The notes: generated from the letters alone by a model not told the origin. A stretch of DNA of 64,000 bases from Kribbella steppae (GCF_004342025.1 NZ_SLWN01000001.1:746788-810787), one strand, 5' to 3'. Shown: positions 48,341 to 60,100, counted from the first letter of the stretch. Program-made: numbers and translations.

Positions 48341-49953
48341 GCCCGCACCACCGGAGCCAGCATCGGCAGAGTCGCCACGAACACGGCGCCCGCGTCGTTG
48401 TGCACGGTCACGTCGCCGCCGCGCTTCCGGCAGATCACCCGCACCAGCGCCAGCCCGATCCCGTGATCGCCGGCCTCGCTGTTCTTCGTACTGAACCCGT
48501 GCGCGAAGACCCGATGCTGCATCGCACTGTCCACGCCAGGCCCGGAGTCCCGGACCTGGATCCGTACGGCGCCATCACGCTCGAGCACCTCGACCGCGAC
48601 GAACGGATCGGGAGCGCCCGCGGCGGCGTCGAGCGCGTTGTCGACCAGGTTGCCGAGGACAGTCGACACGTCGGTCGCGAGCCGCTCGTCCAAGCGCGGC
48701 AGCAGGCTGCCCGGCTCGATCTCGAAGACGACTCCACGCTCGACGGCCTGGGAAGACTTGGCGATCAACAGCGCGGCGACGGCCGGATCGGCCACCCGAG
48801 CGGTGACGCCCGCGGTCAGCTCGGTCTGGTCCGCGGCGACCTGCTGGATGTAGCGCAGTACCTCCTCGTACTCGCCCAGCTCGACGAGCCCGCTGACGAT
48901 GTGCATCCGGTTGCTGAACTCGTGCGCCTGCGCTCGCAGAGTGTCGGTCGTGTTGCGGGTCAGGTCGAGCTCACGCTGCAGCTCGAGCAACTCGGTCCGG
49001 TCGCGGAAGGTCGCGACCCAGCCGATCTGCCGGCCGTGGCTGCGGACGGGCATCCGGCTCAGGGTGAGGACGCGGCCGTGCAGCGGCAGGATCTGGTCGG
49101 TGGTCGGCTCGGGCCGGTCGAAGATCTCCAGCAGCCGACCGGTCTCGTCCACCTCCCCCAGCGCACGCCCGGCCGAGGCCAGCGGGATGCCGAGCAGGTG
49201 GGCCGCCTGGTCGTTCACCATCGTGATCCGCCGCTGCAGGTCGACCGCCAGCACGCCTTCCTTGATGCCGTGCAGCAGGGCCTCGCGTTGCTCCACCAGC
49301 CCGGTGATCTCGCGCGGCTCCAGGCCAAGGGTCTGGCGCTTCACGGTTCTTGCCAACAGCAATGACCCGAGGATGCCGAGCAGGCTGGCGATGCCGAGAT
49401 AGGTGAGCAGGTTGGGCAGTGCCTCCCGCAGGTTGTCCAGCACCGAGGGGTACTGCCGGCCGACCGCCACCACGCCGTCAGTCTTCCCGCTCACCCCGTT
49501 GAGGATCGGTGCCATCGCGAGTGCGGCGCCGGTCTCCTCGTCGTGCCCCACCCAGGAGCGGCCTTGGAACGCGTCCGTCGCCTGCAACCGTCGGACGGAG
49601 TTCTTCGGCAACGGATCGGAGGAGACGATGATGCGCCGGTCCCGCAAGGCGACCGCGACGTACGTCGAACCGGACAAGGTGCGGCCGGACTCCGCCTGGG
49701 TCTGCGCCTGGACGAGCAAGGAGGCGCCGTTCGTGGCGGCCGCGCCCCGGATGCCGGACATGACGGCCAACCCCTCGGCGATGTCACGGGCCCGCTTGCC
49801 CTCGGTCTCGTGGAAGCGGGCGTCGGACTGGGCCAGCGACACCGCGGCGACGCCGACCAGGACGACGAGGACGATCAGCAGCTGCATGGCCAGCATCCGT
49901 CCGGCCAGCGTCCATCGACGCCGGCCCAAGCGCGCTCGCCACCTCGCAGTCAC
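48337..49953 (-). CDS. CitA/DcuS-type sensor histidine kinase
   Basis: Membrane sensor of about 538 residues. Seen: two spans (AMQLLIVLVVLVGVAAVSLA and LLTYLGIASLLGILGSLLLA) bracketing an extracytoplasmic PAS-like sensor (about 50-190), a cytoplasmic PAS (VDLQRRITMVNDQAAHLLG), the CitA-type phosphorylation helix QAHEFSNRMHIVSGLVELG, then N box NLVDNALDAA and G boxes DSGPGV and HGIGLALVR. GTG 49953 is used; ATG 49989 would add 12 residues. Divergent from tctC. Ligand is probably a tricarboxylate. Confidence 0.92.
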   Translation of the reverse strand: MTARWRARLGRRRWTLAGRMLAMQLLIVLVVLVGVAAVSLAQSDARFHETEGKRARDIAEGLAVMSGIRGAAATNGASLLVQAQTQAESGRTLSGSTYVAVALRDRRIIVSSDPLPKNSVRRLQATDAFQGRSWVGHDEETGAALAMAPILNGVSGKTDGVVAVGRQYPSVLDNLREALPNLLTYLGIASLLGILGSLLLARTVKRQTLGLEPREITGLVEQREALLHGIKEGVLAVDLQRRITMVNDQAAHLLGIPLASAGRALGEVDETGRLLEIFDRPEPTTDQILPLHGRVLTLSRMPVRSHGRQIGWVATFRDRTELLELQRELDLTRNTTDTLRAQAHEFSNRMHIVSGLVELGEYEEVLRYIQQVAADQTELTAGVTARVADPAVAALLIAKSSQAVERGVVFEIEPGSLLPRLDERLATDVSTVLGNLVDNALDAAAGAPDPFVAVEVLERDGAVRIQVRDSGPGVDSAMQHRVFAHGFSTKNSEAGDHGIGLALVRVICRKRGGDVTVHNDAGAVFVATLPMLAPVVRA

Positions 49954-50103
49954 GGCTTGATTGTGCTGCCGACGGCCGGATCGCGCCATCTTTGGCGTGA
50001 GCACAATGAACACAACGGAGTTTGCGTTCGTAACGGTGACACCTCCACCAGGCGCGCGGCACGCTGACGACAACTGGACCCCCCGCAGACCAAGGAGACC
50101 GCC

Positions 50104-51108
50104 GTGAAAGCACGGACCTGGTTCACCAGCATCACCGCCGTCCTGGCGCTCACCGCCGCGGCCACCGGCTGCGGTGTCAGCGCCGACGACGACGCCTCCG
50201 GCGGAACTGACAGCGGGCCCGTGAAGGGCCTGCGCATCCTCGTGCCCAACTCCCCCGGCAGTGGCTATGACACCACCGCTCGCGCCGCCGCGAAGGCGAT
50301 GCAGGACGCCAAGCTGACGGACACCGTCGAGGTGTTCAACACCGCCGGTGCGGGCGGAACCGTCGGCCTGCAGCGGCTGGTGAACGAGAAGGGCAAGGAA
50401 GACATCATGATGCAGATGGGACTCGGCGTCGTCGGGGCCGTCTACACCAACAAGTCGAAGGCCACCCTGCAGGACACCGTCCCGGTCGCCAAACTGATCG
50501 AGGAGGCCGAGGCGATCGTCGTACCGAAGGGCTCGCCGTACACCAGCCTGGACCAGTTGGTCTCGGCCTGGAAGGCCGACCCGGGCAAGGTGCCGGTCGG
50601 CGGTGCCTCGAACGCGGGTGGCCCGGACCATCTGACCCCGATGCTGCTGGCGAAGGCGGTCGGCGTCGAGCCGAAGAGCGTCAACTACGTGCCGTACGAC
50701 GGCGGCGGCGAGCTGCTCACCGCGGTACTGGGCAAGAAGGTCGCCTTCGCCGCGACCGGGATCGGCGAGGTCGCCGAGCAGGCCAAGACCGGTGACGTGA
50801 AGATCCTCGCGGTGACGACGGAGAAGCCGGTCGAGGGGATCGACGCACCGACGCTGAAGAGCCTTGGCATCGACCTGGTCTTCACCAACTGGCGTGGCAT
50901 CGTCGCGCCGCCGGAACTGTCCGACGCGAAGAAGCAGGAGTTCATCGACCTGCTGACGAAGATGCACGACTCCCCGCAGTGGAAGCAGACGCTGGCCGAC
51001 CAGGGCTGGGCCGACGCCTTCCAGACCGGTGACGAGTTCAAGTCGTTCCTCGACAGCGAGAACGACCGGGTCGCCGGGGTGCTGCGCGAATTGGGCCTCG
51101 TGGCCTGA
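50104..51108 (+). CDS. tctC: Tripartite tricarboxylate transporter binding lipoprotein TctC
   Basis: Extracytoplasmic solute-binding protein of 334 residues. Seen: lipoprotein signal to Cys23 in TAAATGC, then the TctC start LRILVPNSPGSGYDTTARAA, NTAGAGGTVGLQRLV and the family segment NYVPYDGGGELLTAVLGKKV. GTG 50104 with AAGGAG near. Overlaps tctB. Known: TTT systems import citrate, tricarballylate, terephthalate or similar acids. Confidence 0.94.
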   Translation: MKARTWFTSITAVLALTAAATGCGVSADDDASGGTDSGPVKGLRILVPNSPGSGYDTTARAAAKAMQDAKLTDTVEVFNTAGAGGTVGLQRLVNEKGKEDIMMQMGLGVVGAVYTNKSKATLQDTVPVAKLIEEAEAIVVPKGSPYTSLDQLVSAWKADPGKVPVGGASNAGGPDHLTPMLLAKAVGVEPKSVNYVPYDGGGELLTAVLGKKVAFAATGIGEVAEQAKTGDVKILAVTTEKPVEGIDAPTLKSLGIDLVFTNWRGIVAPPELSDAKKQEFIDLLTKMHDSPQWKQTLADQGWADAFQTGDEFKSFLDSENDRVAGVLRELGLVA

Positions 51109-51641
51109 TGAGCACCCCGCCCACGAGCTCGACCCAGGGCAGCTCGGCCCAGGGCTCACCGGCACAGGGCCGCTCCGAGCTCGGAGTGGCCCTCCTGCTC
51201 CTGGTCCTCGGCGGCTGGGCCGTGGTCGACGCGCTGCGGCTTCCCGACCTCCAGACCCGGGGGCCGATCGACGCGAAGACGATCCCACTGCTCGTCGGCG
51301 GGCTGCTGATCCTGAGCGCCGTACTGCTGGCCGTCGACATCCTCCGCGGTGGCCGGGGTGAGCAGGAAGCCGGTGAGGACGTGGATCTCGGTCATGGCAG
51401 CGACTGGAAGACCCTCGGCCTGCTGACGGCATCGTTCGTGGCCAACATCCTGCTGATCGAGCGGCTCGGCTGGCCGGTGTCGGGGGCGGTGCTCTTCTTC
51501 GGCACCGCCTTCGCCCTCGGCAGCCGGCACCTGATCCGCAACGCGATCATCGCGATCGTCCTGTCGGTCGGCACCTGGTACCTGTTCAACGTCGCGCTGG
51601 GCATCGCCCTGCCGGTCGGCATCCTCAAGGGAATCCTCTGA
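51108..51641 (+). CDS. tctB: Tripartite tricarboxylate transporter small membrane subunit TctB
   Basis: Membrane protein of 177 residues with four spans. Seen: a Ser/Gln-rich cytoplasmic N-terminus, [36 protein letters not shown] and [20 protein letters not shown], the TctB arrangement. Start overlaps tctC and stop overlaps tctA. Confidence 0.93.
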   Translation: MSTPPTSSTQGSSAQGSPAQGRSELGVALLLLVLGGWAVVDALRLPDLQTRGPIDAKTIPLLVGGLLILSAVLLAVDILRGGRGEQEAGEDVDLGHGSDWKTLGLLTASFVANILLIERLGWPVSGAVLFFGTAFALGSRHLIRNAIIAIVLSVGTWYLFNVALGIALPVGILKGIL

Positions 51642-53173
51642 TGGACGCGTTCTCCGAACTGATGAACGGATTCGCCACCGCGGCGCATCCGACCAACCTG
51701 CTGTACGCCTTCATCGGCGTCCTGCTCGGTACGGCGATCGGCGTCCTGCCCGGCATCGGTCCGGCGATGACGATCGCACTGCTGCTGCCGCTGACGTACT
51801 CGCTCGAGCCGACCCAGGCCTTCATCATGTTCGCCGGGATCTACTACGGCGGCATGTACGGCGGCTCCACCACCTCGATCCTGTTGAACACACCAGGTGA
51901 GAGCGCGTCGGTGGTCACCGCGATCGAAGGCAACAAGATGGCCCGAAGAGGCCGGGCCGCTGCCGCGCTGGCGACAGCGGCGATCGGATCGTTCGTGGCC
52001 GGCACGATCGGCACCCTCGGCCTGGCCCTGCTGGCGCCCGTGGTGGTCAACCTGGCGATCAAGATGGGCGCGCCGGACTACTTCGCGGTGATGGTGCTGG
52101 CGTTCGTCGCGGTCACCACCGTGCTCGGCTCGTCGAAGGTCCGCGGCATGGCCTCGCTCGCGATCGGGTTGCTGATCGGCCTGATCGGGATCGACCCGAC
52201 CTCGGGCCAGCAGCGGCTCACGCTGGGCCTGCCGGAACTTGCCGACGGCATCGATGTGGTCGTGGTCGCGGTCGGCCTGTTCGCGGTCGGCGAGGCGTTG
52301 TGGATCGCCGCCCACCTGCGCCGTACCCCGGCCGAGATCATCCCGGTCGGCGCGGCCCGGATGAGCCGCGACGACTGGCGGCGGTCGTGGAAGCCGTGGC
52401 TGCGCGGGACCGCGATCGGCTTCCCGTTCGGCGCGATCCCGGCCGGCGGTGCCGAGATCCCGACGTTCCTGTCGTACGTCACCGAGAAGAAGCTGAGCAA
52501 GCACCCCGAGGAGTTCGGCAAGGGTGCGATCGAGGGCGTCGCCGGTCCCGAGGCGACGAACAACGCGTCGGCCGCGGGCGGTCTGGTTCCCCTGCTCACG
52601 TTGGGGATCCCGACCACCGCGACCGCCGCGGTGATGCTCGGCGCCTTCCAGGGCTACGGCATCCAGCCCGGTCCGCGGTTGCTGGACACGCAACCCGAAC
52701 TGGTCTGGGGACTCGTCGCCAGCCTGTTCATCGGCAACGCCATCCTGCTCGCGCTGAACCTGCCGCTCGCCCCGATGTGGGCCAAGCTGCTGCGGATCCC
52801 CCGGCCGTACCTGTACGCCGGCATCCTGTTCTTCGCCAGCATCGGTGCCTACGCCGCGAACCTGTCCACCTTCGACCTGTGGCTGCTGCTCGTCCTGGGT
52901 GCGCTCGGCTTCCTGATGCGTCGCTACGGTCTGCCCGTGGTGCCGGCGATCATCGGCATCATCCTCGGCCCGACCGCCGAGGAGCAGATGCGGCGCGCCC
53001 TGCAGATCAGCGACGGCGCGATCAGCGGGCTCTACAACACCTGGTTCTCCAAGGCCGTGTACTTCGTGATCCTGCTGGTGCTGGTGGTTCCGCCGATGGT
53101 CGGCCGGATCCGCAAGCGTCGTACGTCCCAGCAGGACGCCGTACCCCAGCACTCCGACCGGACAGGAGACTGA
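51641..53173 (+). CDS. tctA: Tripartite tricarboxylate transporter large membrane subunit TctA
   Basis: Permease of 510 residues with about twelve spans. Seen: [20 protein letters not shown] near 25-45, [20 protein letters not shown], and a duplicate of that pattern in [23 protein letters not shown] 51641 overlaps the tctB stop. Forms the channel with TctB; substrate delivered by TctC. Confidence 0.95.
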   Translation: MDAFSELMNGFATAAHPTNLLYAFIGVLLGTAIGVLPGIGPAMTIALLLPLTYSLEPTQAFIMFAGIYYGGMYGGSTTSILLNTPGESASVVTAIEGNKMARRGRAAAALATAAIGSFVAGTIGTLGLALLAPVVVNLAIKMGAPDYFAVMVLAFVAVTTVLGSSKVRGMASLAIGLLIGLIGIDPTSGQQRLTLGLPELADGIDVVVVAVGLFAVGEALWIAAHLRRTPAEIIPVGAARMSRDDWRRSWKPWLRGTAIGFPFGAIPAGGAEIPTFLSYVTEKKLSKHPEEFGKGAIEGVAGPEATNNASAAGGLVPLLTLGIPTTATAAVMLGAFQGYGIQPGPRLLDTQPELVWGLVASLFIGNAILLALNLPLAPMWAKLLRIPRPYLYAGILFFASIGAYAANLSTFDLWLLLVLGALGFLMRRYGLPVVPAIIGIILGPTAEEQMRRALQISDGAISGLYNTWFSKAVYFVILLVLVVPPMVGRIRKRRTSQQDAVPQHSDRTGD

Positions 53174-53175
53174 TC

Positions 53176-53565
53176 GTGGCGATCATCGTCGGCTACGTAC
53201 CGACCCCCGAGGGTTTCGCGGCGCTGGAGGGCGCGATCGAGGAGGCCAAGCTGCGGAAGCAACGGCTGGTGGTGGTGAACTCCAGCCGCGGCGAATCGCT
53301 GGTGGACAAGCGGTTCGCGTCCGGGGCCGAGTGGGAGTCGGTCGAGCACCGGCTGGCCGACTCCGGCGTCGAGCACGAACTGACCCAGCTCGTCGAGAGC
53401 AAGGACGCGGGCGACCAGATCCTCAAGCTCGCCCACGAGCTCAACGCGGAGCTGATCGTGATCGGCCTCCGCCGCCGGACCCCGGTCGGTAAACTCCTCC
53501 TCGGCAGCCAGGCCCAGACCATCCTGTTGCAGGCCGACTGCCCGGTCCTTGCGGTGAAGCCCTAG
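53176..53565 (+). CDS. UspA-family universal stress protein
   Basis: Protein of 129 residues. Seen: AIIVGYVPTPEGFAALEGAI at the start and a C-terminal ATP-type motif VIGLRRRTPVGKLLLGSQAQ (G-x2-G-x9-G-S/T-like). GTG 53176 lies 2 bases after the tctA stop, so it belongs to the transporter operon, as UspA genes often do in TTT clusters. Tail to tail with proB, overlapping by 4 bases. Confidence 0.9.
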   Translation: MAIIVGYVPTPEGFAALEGAIEEAKLRKQRLVVVNSSRGESLVDKRFASGAEWESVEHRLADSGVEHELTQLVESKDAGDQILKLAHELNAELIVIGLRRRTPVGKLLLGSQAQTILLQADCPVLAVKP

Positions 53566-54680
53566 GTCAGCAGCACGAGGTCGTCGCGGTGGACGACTTC
53601 ACGCTCGTACGCCGCTCCGAGCTCCCTGGCCAGGTCGCGGGTCGATCGGCCCAGCAGGTCAGGGAGTTCGGTGGCGTCGTAGTTGACCAGGCCGCGGGCG
53701 ATGACGACGCCTGCGGGCGAGACCAGGTCGACGGGGTCGCCGGCGGAGAAGTTGCCTTCGACACCGGAGATGCCTGCGGGCAACAACGAACTACGGCGTT
53801 CTGTCACCGCGCGGACCGCGCCTTCGTCCAAGCACAGTCGGCCTTGGCCTGAGGTGGCGTGCGCGAGCCAGAGCAGGCGAGTCTTGCGGCGACGGCCGGT
53901 CGGGTGGAAGAGAGTACCGACCGGCAAGCCCTTCAGCGCCTCACCGACGCGGGCGGCCGACGTCAGCACGACCGGAATCCCTGCCTCGGTAGCGATTGCG
54001 GCCGCTTCGACCTTCGTCTGCATGCCTCCCGTGCCGACGCCTGACGAGCCGGTCCGGCCGATCCTGAGCTTCTCCAGGTCGGCGGCTCCACGGACCTCCG
54101 CGACCATCGACGTACCAGGTTTGCGCGGATCCCCGTCGTACAGACCGTCGACATCCGACAGCAGCAGCAACAGATCAGCGTGCACCAGGTGACTCGTCAG
54201 CGCAGCCAGCCGGTCGTTGTCACCGAACCGGATCTCGGTTGTCGCCACCGTGTCGTTCTCATTGACGATCGGTACGACGCCCAACTCGAGCAACCGCGCG
54301 AACGTCCGGTACGCGTTGCGGTAGTGGCTCCGCCGGGTCACGTCGTCGACCGTCAGCAACACCTGGCCGACGCGCAGACCGTGGGCCGCGAACGCGTCGC
54401 TGTAGCGGGCCATCAGCAGCCCCTGGCCGACCGACGCGGCCGCCTGTTGCGTGGCCAGGTCACGCGGTCGCGAGCGCAGCCCCATCGGAGCCAGCCCGGC
54501 CGCGATCGCGCCCGAGGAGACGAGCACGACCTCGGTCCCTTCCACCCGTCGCGCCGCGATGGCGTCGACGAGCAGCCGGAGACGTTCCAGGTCGATCTTG
54601 CCGCGCTGGGTCAGCGACGACGAGCCGACCTTCACGACGATCCGCGTGGCCTTGACGACCTCCGCGCGTTGTTTCATCAA
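53562..54680 (-). CDS. proB: Glutamate 5-kinase
   Basis: First step of proline synthesis, phosphorylating glutamate; 372 residues. Seen: amino-acid-kinase domain with RIVVKVGSSSLTQRG, VLVSSGAIAAG, NENDTVATTEIRFGDND and GTGGMQTKVEAA; a C-terminal PUA domain from about 280. Start ATG 54680 (or 54677), 3 bases from the obg stop. Convergent with the uspA gene. Confidence 0.97.
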   Translation of the reverse strand: MMKQRAEVVKATRIVVKVGSSSLTQRGKIDLERLRLLVDAIAARRVEGTEVVLVSSGAIAAGLAPMGLRSRPRDLATQQAAASVGQGLLMARYSDAFAAHGLRVGQVLLTVDDVTRRSHYRNAYRTFARLLELGVVPIVNENDTVATTEIRFGDNDRLAALTSHLVHADLLLLLSDVDGLYDGDPRKPGTSMVAEVRGAADLEKLRIGRTGSSGVGTGGMQTKVEAAAIATEAGIPVVLTSAARVGEALKGLPVGTLFHPTGRRRKTRLLWLAHATSGQGRLCLDEGAVRAVTERRSSLLPAGISGVEGNFSAGDPVDLVSPAGVVIARGLVNYDATELPDLLGRSTRDLARELGAAYEREVVHRDDLVLLT

Positions 54681-54683
54681 GGG

Positions 54684-56258
54684 TCAACCGTTCTGGTCGA
54701 GTTCCTTCTGAGCGTCGAGCTCGCGCGCTTCCTTGCGCGCCAGCTTCTCCGCCTTCTCTGCAGCTCTCTTCGCCTCGGCCGGGGACATGTCCACCTCGTC
54801 CTCGACCCAGCCCTGCTTGTACTCGGAACGATCCGTCGACGCCCGCTGGAGGTGGTACTCGGTGTCCTTCTCCCGGCGCCGCTGCGCGGCCGGACGAGGC
54901 TCCTCCAGCCGGTGGTCCTCACCACGCCGGGCCAGGATCTCCGCGCCGGCCTGGACCTCGGGCGCGAAGTCGAACACGATCGCGTTCGGCCCGTCGCCGA
55001 TGACGACCGTGTCGCCCTCGACCGCACCCCGCTCCAGCAGTTCCTTCTCCACCCCGAGCCGGTTCAGCCGGTCGGCCAGGTAGCCGGTCGCCTCCGCGTT
55101 CGCGAAGTCGGTCTGCTTGACCCATCGCTCCGGCTTCTCGCCCTGGATCAGCCAGCCACCGTCGTCCGGCAACATCTTCACCTTGAACTCAGGACCGCCC
55201 TGCACCTGCGGCCGGATCACGATCCGCGTGGTGTCGGGCTTCTCCGCCTCGGCCCGCTGCCGCCCGACGATCTCGGCCATCGCGAACTTGAGCGCCTCCA
55301 GGCCCTCATGGCTCGCGGTCGAGATCGGGAACACCCGCAGCCCGCGCTGCTCGAGCTCGGCCTGCACCATCCCGGCGATCTCCCGGGCGTCCGGTACGTC
55401 GATCTTGTTCAAGGCAACGAGTCGCGGCCGGTCCTCGAGCCCGCCGTGGGCCTGCAGCTCGGCCTCGATGGTGTCCAGGTCGCTGAGCGGATCACGGCCC
55501 GGCTCGTACGTCGCACAGTCGATCACGTGCACTAACGCCGCACACCGCTCGACGTGCCGCAGGAAGTCGTGCCCGAGCCCGCGTCCTTCGCTGGCTCCCT
55601 CGATCAGCCCGGGGACGTCGGCCACGGTGAACGTGGTGTCACCCGCGACGACGACGCCGAGGTTCGGGATCAGGGTGGTGAACGGGTAGTCGGCGATCTT
55701 CGGCCGGGCCCGGCTGATCGACGCGACCAGCGACGACTTACCGGCACTCGGGAAGCCGACCAGGCCGATGTCGGCGACCACCTTGAGCTCGAGGACGAGG
55801 GTGCGCTCCTCGCCGTCCTCACCGAGCAGCGCGAAACCAGGGGCCTTGCGCGCCGAGCTGGCCAGCGCGGCGTTGCCGAGCCCGCCCTTGCCGCCTTGGG
55901 CCGCGACGAACTCCGCGCCCGTTCCGACGAGATCCGCGAGCACTTCGCCGTCCGCCGTACTGATGACCGTGCCGTCGGGGACGGGCAGGACGACGTGGGC
56001 ACCGTTGCTGCCGGCCTGATGGTCACCCTTGCCCTGGGCACCGTTCGTGGCGGTGCGGTGACTGGACCGGTGGTAGTCGACCAGGGTGGTCACATCGGAG
56101 TCGACGCGGAGGATGACGCTCCCGCCGTCGCCGCCGTTGCCGCCGTCCGGGCCGCCGAGCGGTTTGAACTTCTCCCGGTGCACCGAGGCGCAGCCGTTTC
56201 CGCCGCGGCCAGCGGTGACGTGCACCGTGACCCGGTCGACAAAGCTGGGGATCGCCAT
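54684..56258 (-). CDS. obg: GTPase Obg/CgtA
   Basis: Essential ribosome-associated GTPase of 524 residues. Seen: N-terminal glycine-rich Obg fold ([19 protein letters not shown]); G domain with G1 [13 protein letters not shown] (G3) and NKIDVPDA (G4); C-terminal OCT domain with [12 protein letters not shown] and [16 protein letters not shown]; and a charged tail of about 75 residues. Start 56258. Order rplU-rpmA-obg-proB is conserved in bacteria. Confidence 0.97.
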   Translation of the reverse strand: MAIPSFVDRVTVHVTAGRGGNGCASVHREKFKPLGGPDGGNGGDGGSVILRVDSDVTTLVDYHRSSHRTATNGAQGKGDHQAGSNGAHVVLPVPDGTVISTADGEVLADLVGTGAEFVAAQGGKGGLGNAALASSARKAPGFALLGEDGEERTLVLELKVVADIGLVGFPSAGKSSLVASISRARPKIADYPFTTLIPNLGVVVAGDTTFTVADVPGLIEGASEGRGLGHDFLRHVERCAALVHVIDCATYEPGRDPLSDLDTIEAELQAHGGLEDRPRLVALNKIDVPDAREIAGMVQAELEQRGLRVFPISTASHEGLEALKFAMAEIVGRQRAEAEKPDTTRIVIRPQVQGGPEFKVKMLPDDGGWLIQGEKPERWVKQTDFANAEATGYLADRLNRLGVEKELLERGAVEGDTVVIGDGPNAIVFDFAPEVQAGAEILARRGEDHRLEEPRPAAQRRREKDTEYHLQRASTDRSEYKQGWVEDEVDMSPAEAKRAAEKAEKLARKEARELDAQKELDQNG

Positions 56259-56317
56259 CGGTGGTGCCTGCTTCCTGTTTGGGATATCTCTCTTACATAG
56301 CTACTGTCTTGGACAGC

Positions 56318-56356
56318 AGAAGGGCGGGTGCGCGGTATTCCGCGACCCGCCCTTCT
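56318..56356 (-). terminator. Hairpin between rpmA and obg
   Basis: Perfect 12-bp stem AGAAGGGCGGGT / ACCCGCCCTTCT with a 15-base loop, 31 bases after rpmA. It probably limits read-through from the ribosomal genes into obg. Confidence 0.8.
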
Positions 56357-56387
56357 CAGAGCTTTGAAATACGTCCGGGTGGCGGTG

Positions 56388-56648
56388 TTACTCCGCCGGG
56401 ACCGGGACGATGTTGACGACGCGGCGACCGCGCCGGGTGCCGAACTCTACGTGGCCCTCGGCCAGCGCGAACAGGGTGTCGTCGCCGCCACGGCCGACCA
56501 GGTTGCCCGGGTGGAAGTGGGTGCCACGCTGCCGGACGATGATCTCGCCGGCGTTCACCAACTGGCCGCCGTACCGCTTCACGCCGAGCCGCTGCGCGTT
56601 GGAGTCGCGACCGTTACGGGTCGACGCCGCTCCCTTTTTGTGTGCCAT
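56388..56648 (-). CDS. rpmA: 50S ribosomal protein bL27
   Basis: Ribosomal protein of 86 residues at the peptidyl-transferase centre. Seen: [20 protein letters not shown] with no cleaved N-terminal extension, then [23 protein letters not shown] 56648; 12 bases after rplU. Confidence 0.98.
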   Translation of the reverse strand: MAHKKGAASTRNGRDSNAQRLGVKRYGGQLVNAGEIIVRQRGTHFHPGNLVGRGGDDTLFALAEGHVEFGTRRGRRVVNIVPVPAE

Positions 56649-56660
56649 GTCTAGATCAGC

Positions 56661-56978
56661 TCACTTCTTCTTAGCGTCGATCGCGGTGACCTTGACCTGG
56701 GTGTAGTGCTGGCGGTGCCCCTGGCGCTTGCGGTAACCGGTCTTGTTCTTGTACTTGAGGATGTGGATCTTGGGGCCCTTGGTACGGCCCAGGACCTCGG
56801 CCGACACAGCCACCTTGGCCAGCGCGGCGGCGTCGGTCGTCACGGTGTCGCCATCGACGACGAGGACTGCGGGCAGCGAAACCGTGTCGCCGACCTGGTC
56901 CGTCAGGCTGTCGATCTCGATGACATCGCCGACGGCGACCTTCTGCTGGGTGCCGCCACTGCGCACGATCGCGTACAC
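56661..56978 (-). CDS. rplU: 50S ribosomal protein bL21
   Basis: Ribosomal protein of 105 residues. Seen: [20 protein letters not shown] and C-terminal [23 protein letters not shown] 56978 start. The 139 bases upstream to the RNase E gene hold its promoter; no riboswitch-like element was recognised there. Confidence 0.98.
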   Translation of the reverse strand: MYAIVRSGGTQQKVAVGDVIEIDSLTDQVGDTVSLPAVLVVDGDTVTTDAAALAKVAVSAEVLGRTKGPKIHILKYKNKTGYRKRQGHRQHYTQVKVTAIDAKKK

Positions 56979-57117
56979 CGTGGATCTCGCTCTCTGCTGG
57001 TTCGGAAGTTCTTACGGGGGCCTGCACAGACCTGCTAGCGGCCCACACAAACATGGCACGCGGAACGCGCGCCGAAGCTCAAGTTTACGGGTCGCGTCAC
57101 AGACGGGTCAAACCGGG

Positions 57118-60100
57118 TCAATTGCCGGTGGTGACCAGCTCAGTGGCGTCGCTCGCCGCACCGCTCCCCTCGTCACTCTGTCCGCCCGACTTGCCCCGGC
57201 CACGGCTGCTCCGCCGCCGCCTGGTGCCGTTGCGTCCGGAGCCGTTCTGCTCAGCGGTTTCCGCCTCAGCGGTCTCCGGTACGACGGATGTCGCCACGGC
57301 ACCGCCCTCAGGGAACCCGGTCGCCTCGGCGCTCACCGGCTCGTCACCGGCAGCGGGATAGCCGGTCGGCTCCCCCGCCGTACCGGCGTCGCCCGTCTCC
57401 TCCGCCTTCTTGGCGTCGGTGACTGCGGACGCTGCCGCGATCTGGGCCAGCCGCTGGGCGGCGTCGCCATTGGCCTGCTGGGTCTCCGGCTCGGACTGCT
57501 CGTCCTCGCCGCGACCACGACCCCGGCCGCGACGGCGGGAGTTCTTCCGGCCACCCTCGTCGGCCTGAGCGGCGGGCTTCTGGTCCTGACTGCCACGGCT
57601 GTCGCGCCGGCGGGACTCCTTCGGCTCGTCGTGCAGGATCAGGCCGCGGCCACCGCAGTGGTCGCAGTTCTCGCTGAACGCCTCGAGCAGACCGGTGCCG
57701 ATCCGCTTCCGGGTCATCTGGACCAGGCCGAGCGAGGTGACTTCGGCCACCTGGTGCTTGGTCCGGTCCCGGCCCAGGCACTCGACCAGCCGGCGCAGCA
57801 CCAGGTCGCGGTTCGACTCCAGCACCATGTCGATGAAGTCGATCACGATGATGCCGCCGATGTCGCGGAGCCGGAGCTGCCGGACGATCTCCTCGGCCGC
57901 CTCCAGGTTGTTCTTGGTGACGGTCTCCTCGAGGTTGCCGCCGGAGCCGGTGAACTTGCCGGTGTTCACGTCGACGACCGTCATCGCCTCGGTCCGATCG
58001 ATGATCAGCGAACCGCCGGACGGCAGCCAGACCTTGCGGTCCAGCGCCTTCTTGATCTGCTCGTCGATCCGGAAGTTGGCGAACACGTCGTTGTCGCCGG
58101 TCCACTTCTCGACCCGGTCGGCCAGGTGCGGAGCGACATCGGAGACGTACTCGCGGACCTGGTCGTAGGCGTCGTCACCGGAGATCACCAGCTTGGTGAA
58201 GTCCTCGGTGAACAGGTCGCGGACCACCCGGATCAGCAGATCCGGCTCGCCGTGCAGCAGCTGCGGAGCCTGGCCGTTCTTCGACTTCTTGTCGATATCG
58301 GTCCAGTACTTCTGCAGCCGGCTGACGTCGGCGGTCAGCTCCTCCTCCGACGCGCCCTCGGCCGCGGTCCGGACGATCACGCCGGCCTCGTCCGGGACGA
58401 TGTCCTTGAGGATGCCCTTCAGGCGGTTCCGCTCGGTGTCGGGCAGCTTGCGGCTGATGCCGCCGTTGCCGCCGCGCGGGACGTAGACGACGTACCGGCC
58501 GGGCAGGCTGATCTGGTTGGTCAGCCGGGCGCCCTTGTGGCCGATCGGGTCCTTGGTCACCTGCACCAGGACGGCCTGGCCGGACTTCAGGACCTGCTCG
58601 ATCTTGCGCGGGCCGTTCGCCCCGCCGAGCGTGGCCCAGTCGACCTCACCGGCGTACAGGACCGCGTTGCGGCCCTTGCCGATGTCGATGAACGCGGCCT
58701 CCATGCTGGGCAGCACGTTCTGCACCCGGCCGAGGTACACGTTGCCGATCAGCGAGACCTGCTCCTCCTGGGCGACGTAGTGCTCGACCAGGACGTTGTC
58801 CTCGGAGACGGCGATCTGGGTCAGGTCGCCACGGGCGCGGATCACCATGGTCCGCTCGACCGACTCGCGCCGGGCCAGGAACTCGGCCTCGGTGACGATC
58901 GGCGCGCGGCGGCGACCGGCGGCGCGGCCCTCGCGGCGGCGCTGCTTCTTCGCCTCCAGGCGGGTCGAGCCCTCGACCGCGGTGATCTCGTTCGCGGTGT
59001 TCTTGCTGCGCGGCTCCCGGACGCGGACGACGGTCTCGGCCGGATCGTCGGGCGCGTCGGCGCTGTCCTCGCCCTTGCGGCGACGGCGACGACGGCGGCG
59101 CCGGGACGAACTGCCCGAGCCCTCGCCCTCGTCGTCGGTGTCGGCCGCGGCGTCCTGCTCGTCGTCGGAGCTCGCCTCGGTGTCCGGCTCGTCCTGCTCG
59201 TCGTCGTCCGAGTGCTCGTCGGCGCTGTCCTCGGCGTCACCGGACTTGCGGCGGCGACGGCCACCGCGGCGACGGCGACGACGGCGGCTGCCCTCGCCGC
59301 CCTCCTCGCCGTCCTCGGACTGCGCGGACTCGGCGTCCGCGGTCTCGTCCTCGTCGGTGGGCTGAGCGGTCTCCTTGGCGGTCTGCTTGGCGGTCTCCTG
59401 CACCGGCTCGGCGACGACCTCTTCGGCCTCGCGGGCCTCGGTGTCGCGACCCCGGCGGTTCCGGCGGCGGCGCGTCGTGGTCGGCTGCTCGTCGGTCCCC
59501 GGCTCGGTAGCCGCCTCAGGCGTCGCCTGGGCAGCTTCAGGTTCCGGGGTCGCCTCGACCGGGCTGGTCGCCGCGGCCTGCGCGGGAGTCTTGGCCGGTA
59601 CGTCGACCGGAGCCTGGAACAGCACCGGCGCAGCGGCCGGAGCCCGGCGCCGGGTCCGCCGCTGCGGAGCCTCCTCGGCCGGAGTGGCGTCAGCGTTCGG
59701 GGTGTCGGCCTGGGGGTCGGGCGCGGTGGCCGCGTCGGCGACCGGGCCGTCTTCGGTCAGCAGGTCGGCCCGCGCGGCCGCCCGCTTCGCCGTGCGCTTG
59801 CGGGTGGTCTTCTTCGCGGGCGCCGGGGTGTTCTCCGCGACCGGTCCACCGTCGGCCGGCGTGGTCTCCGCCGCGGCGTCAGCCTCGGTCAGCTCCGGGA
59901 ACGTGTCCTGAGCCGTGGCCTTCTTGGCGGTTCGCTTGGCGGGCGCCTTCTTGGCTGCGGCCTTCTTCGCCGGAGCCTTCTTCGCGGCGGCCTTCTTGGC
60001 GGCCGTCTTCTTCACCGGGGCCGGATCGGCGGTCGCGCCGTCGGACTGGGTGGGCACCTCCTCGGCAGCGGCGGTCTTGGCCGTCCGCTTGCGGGTGGTG

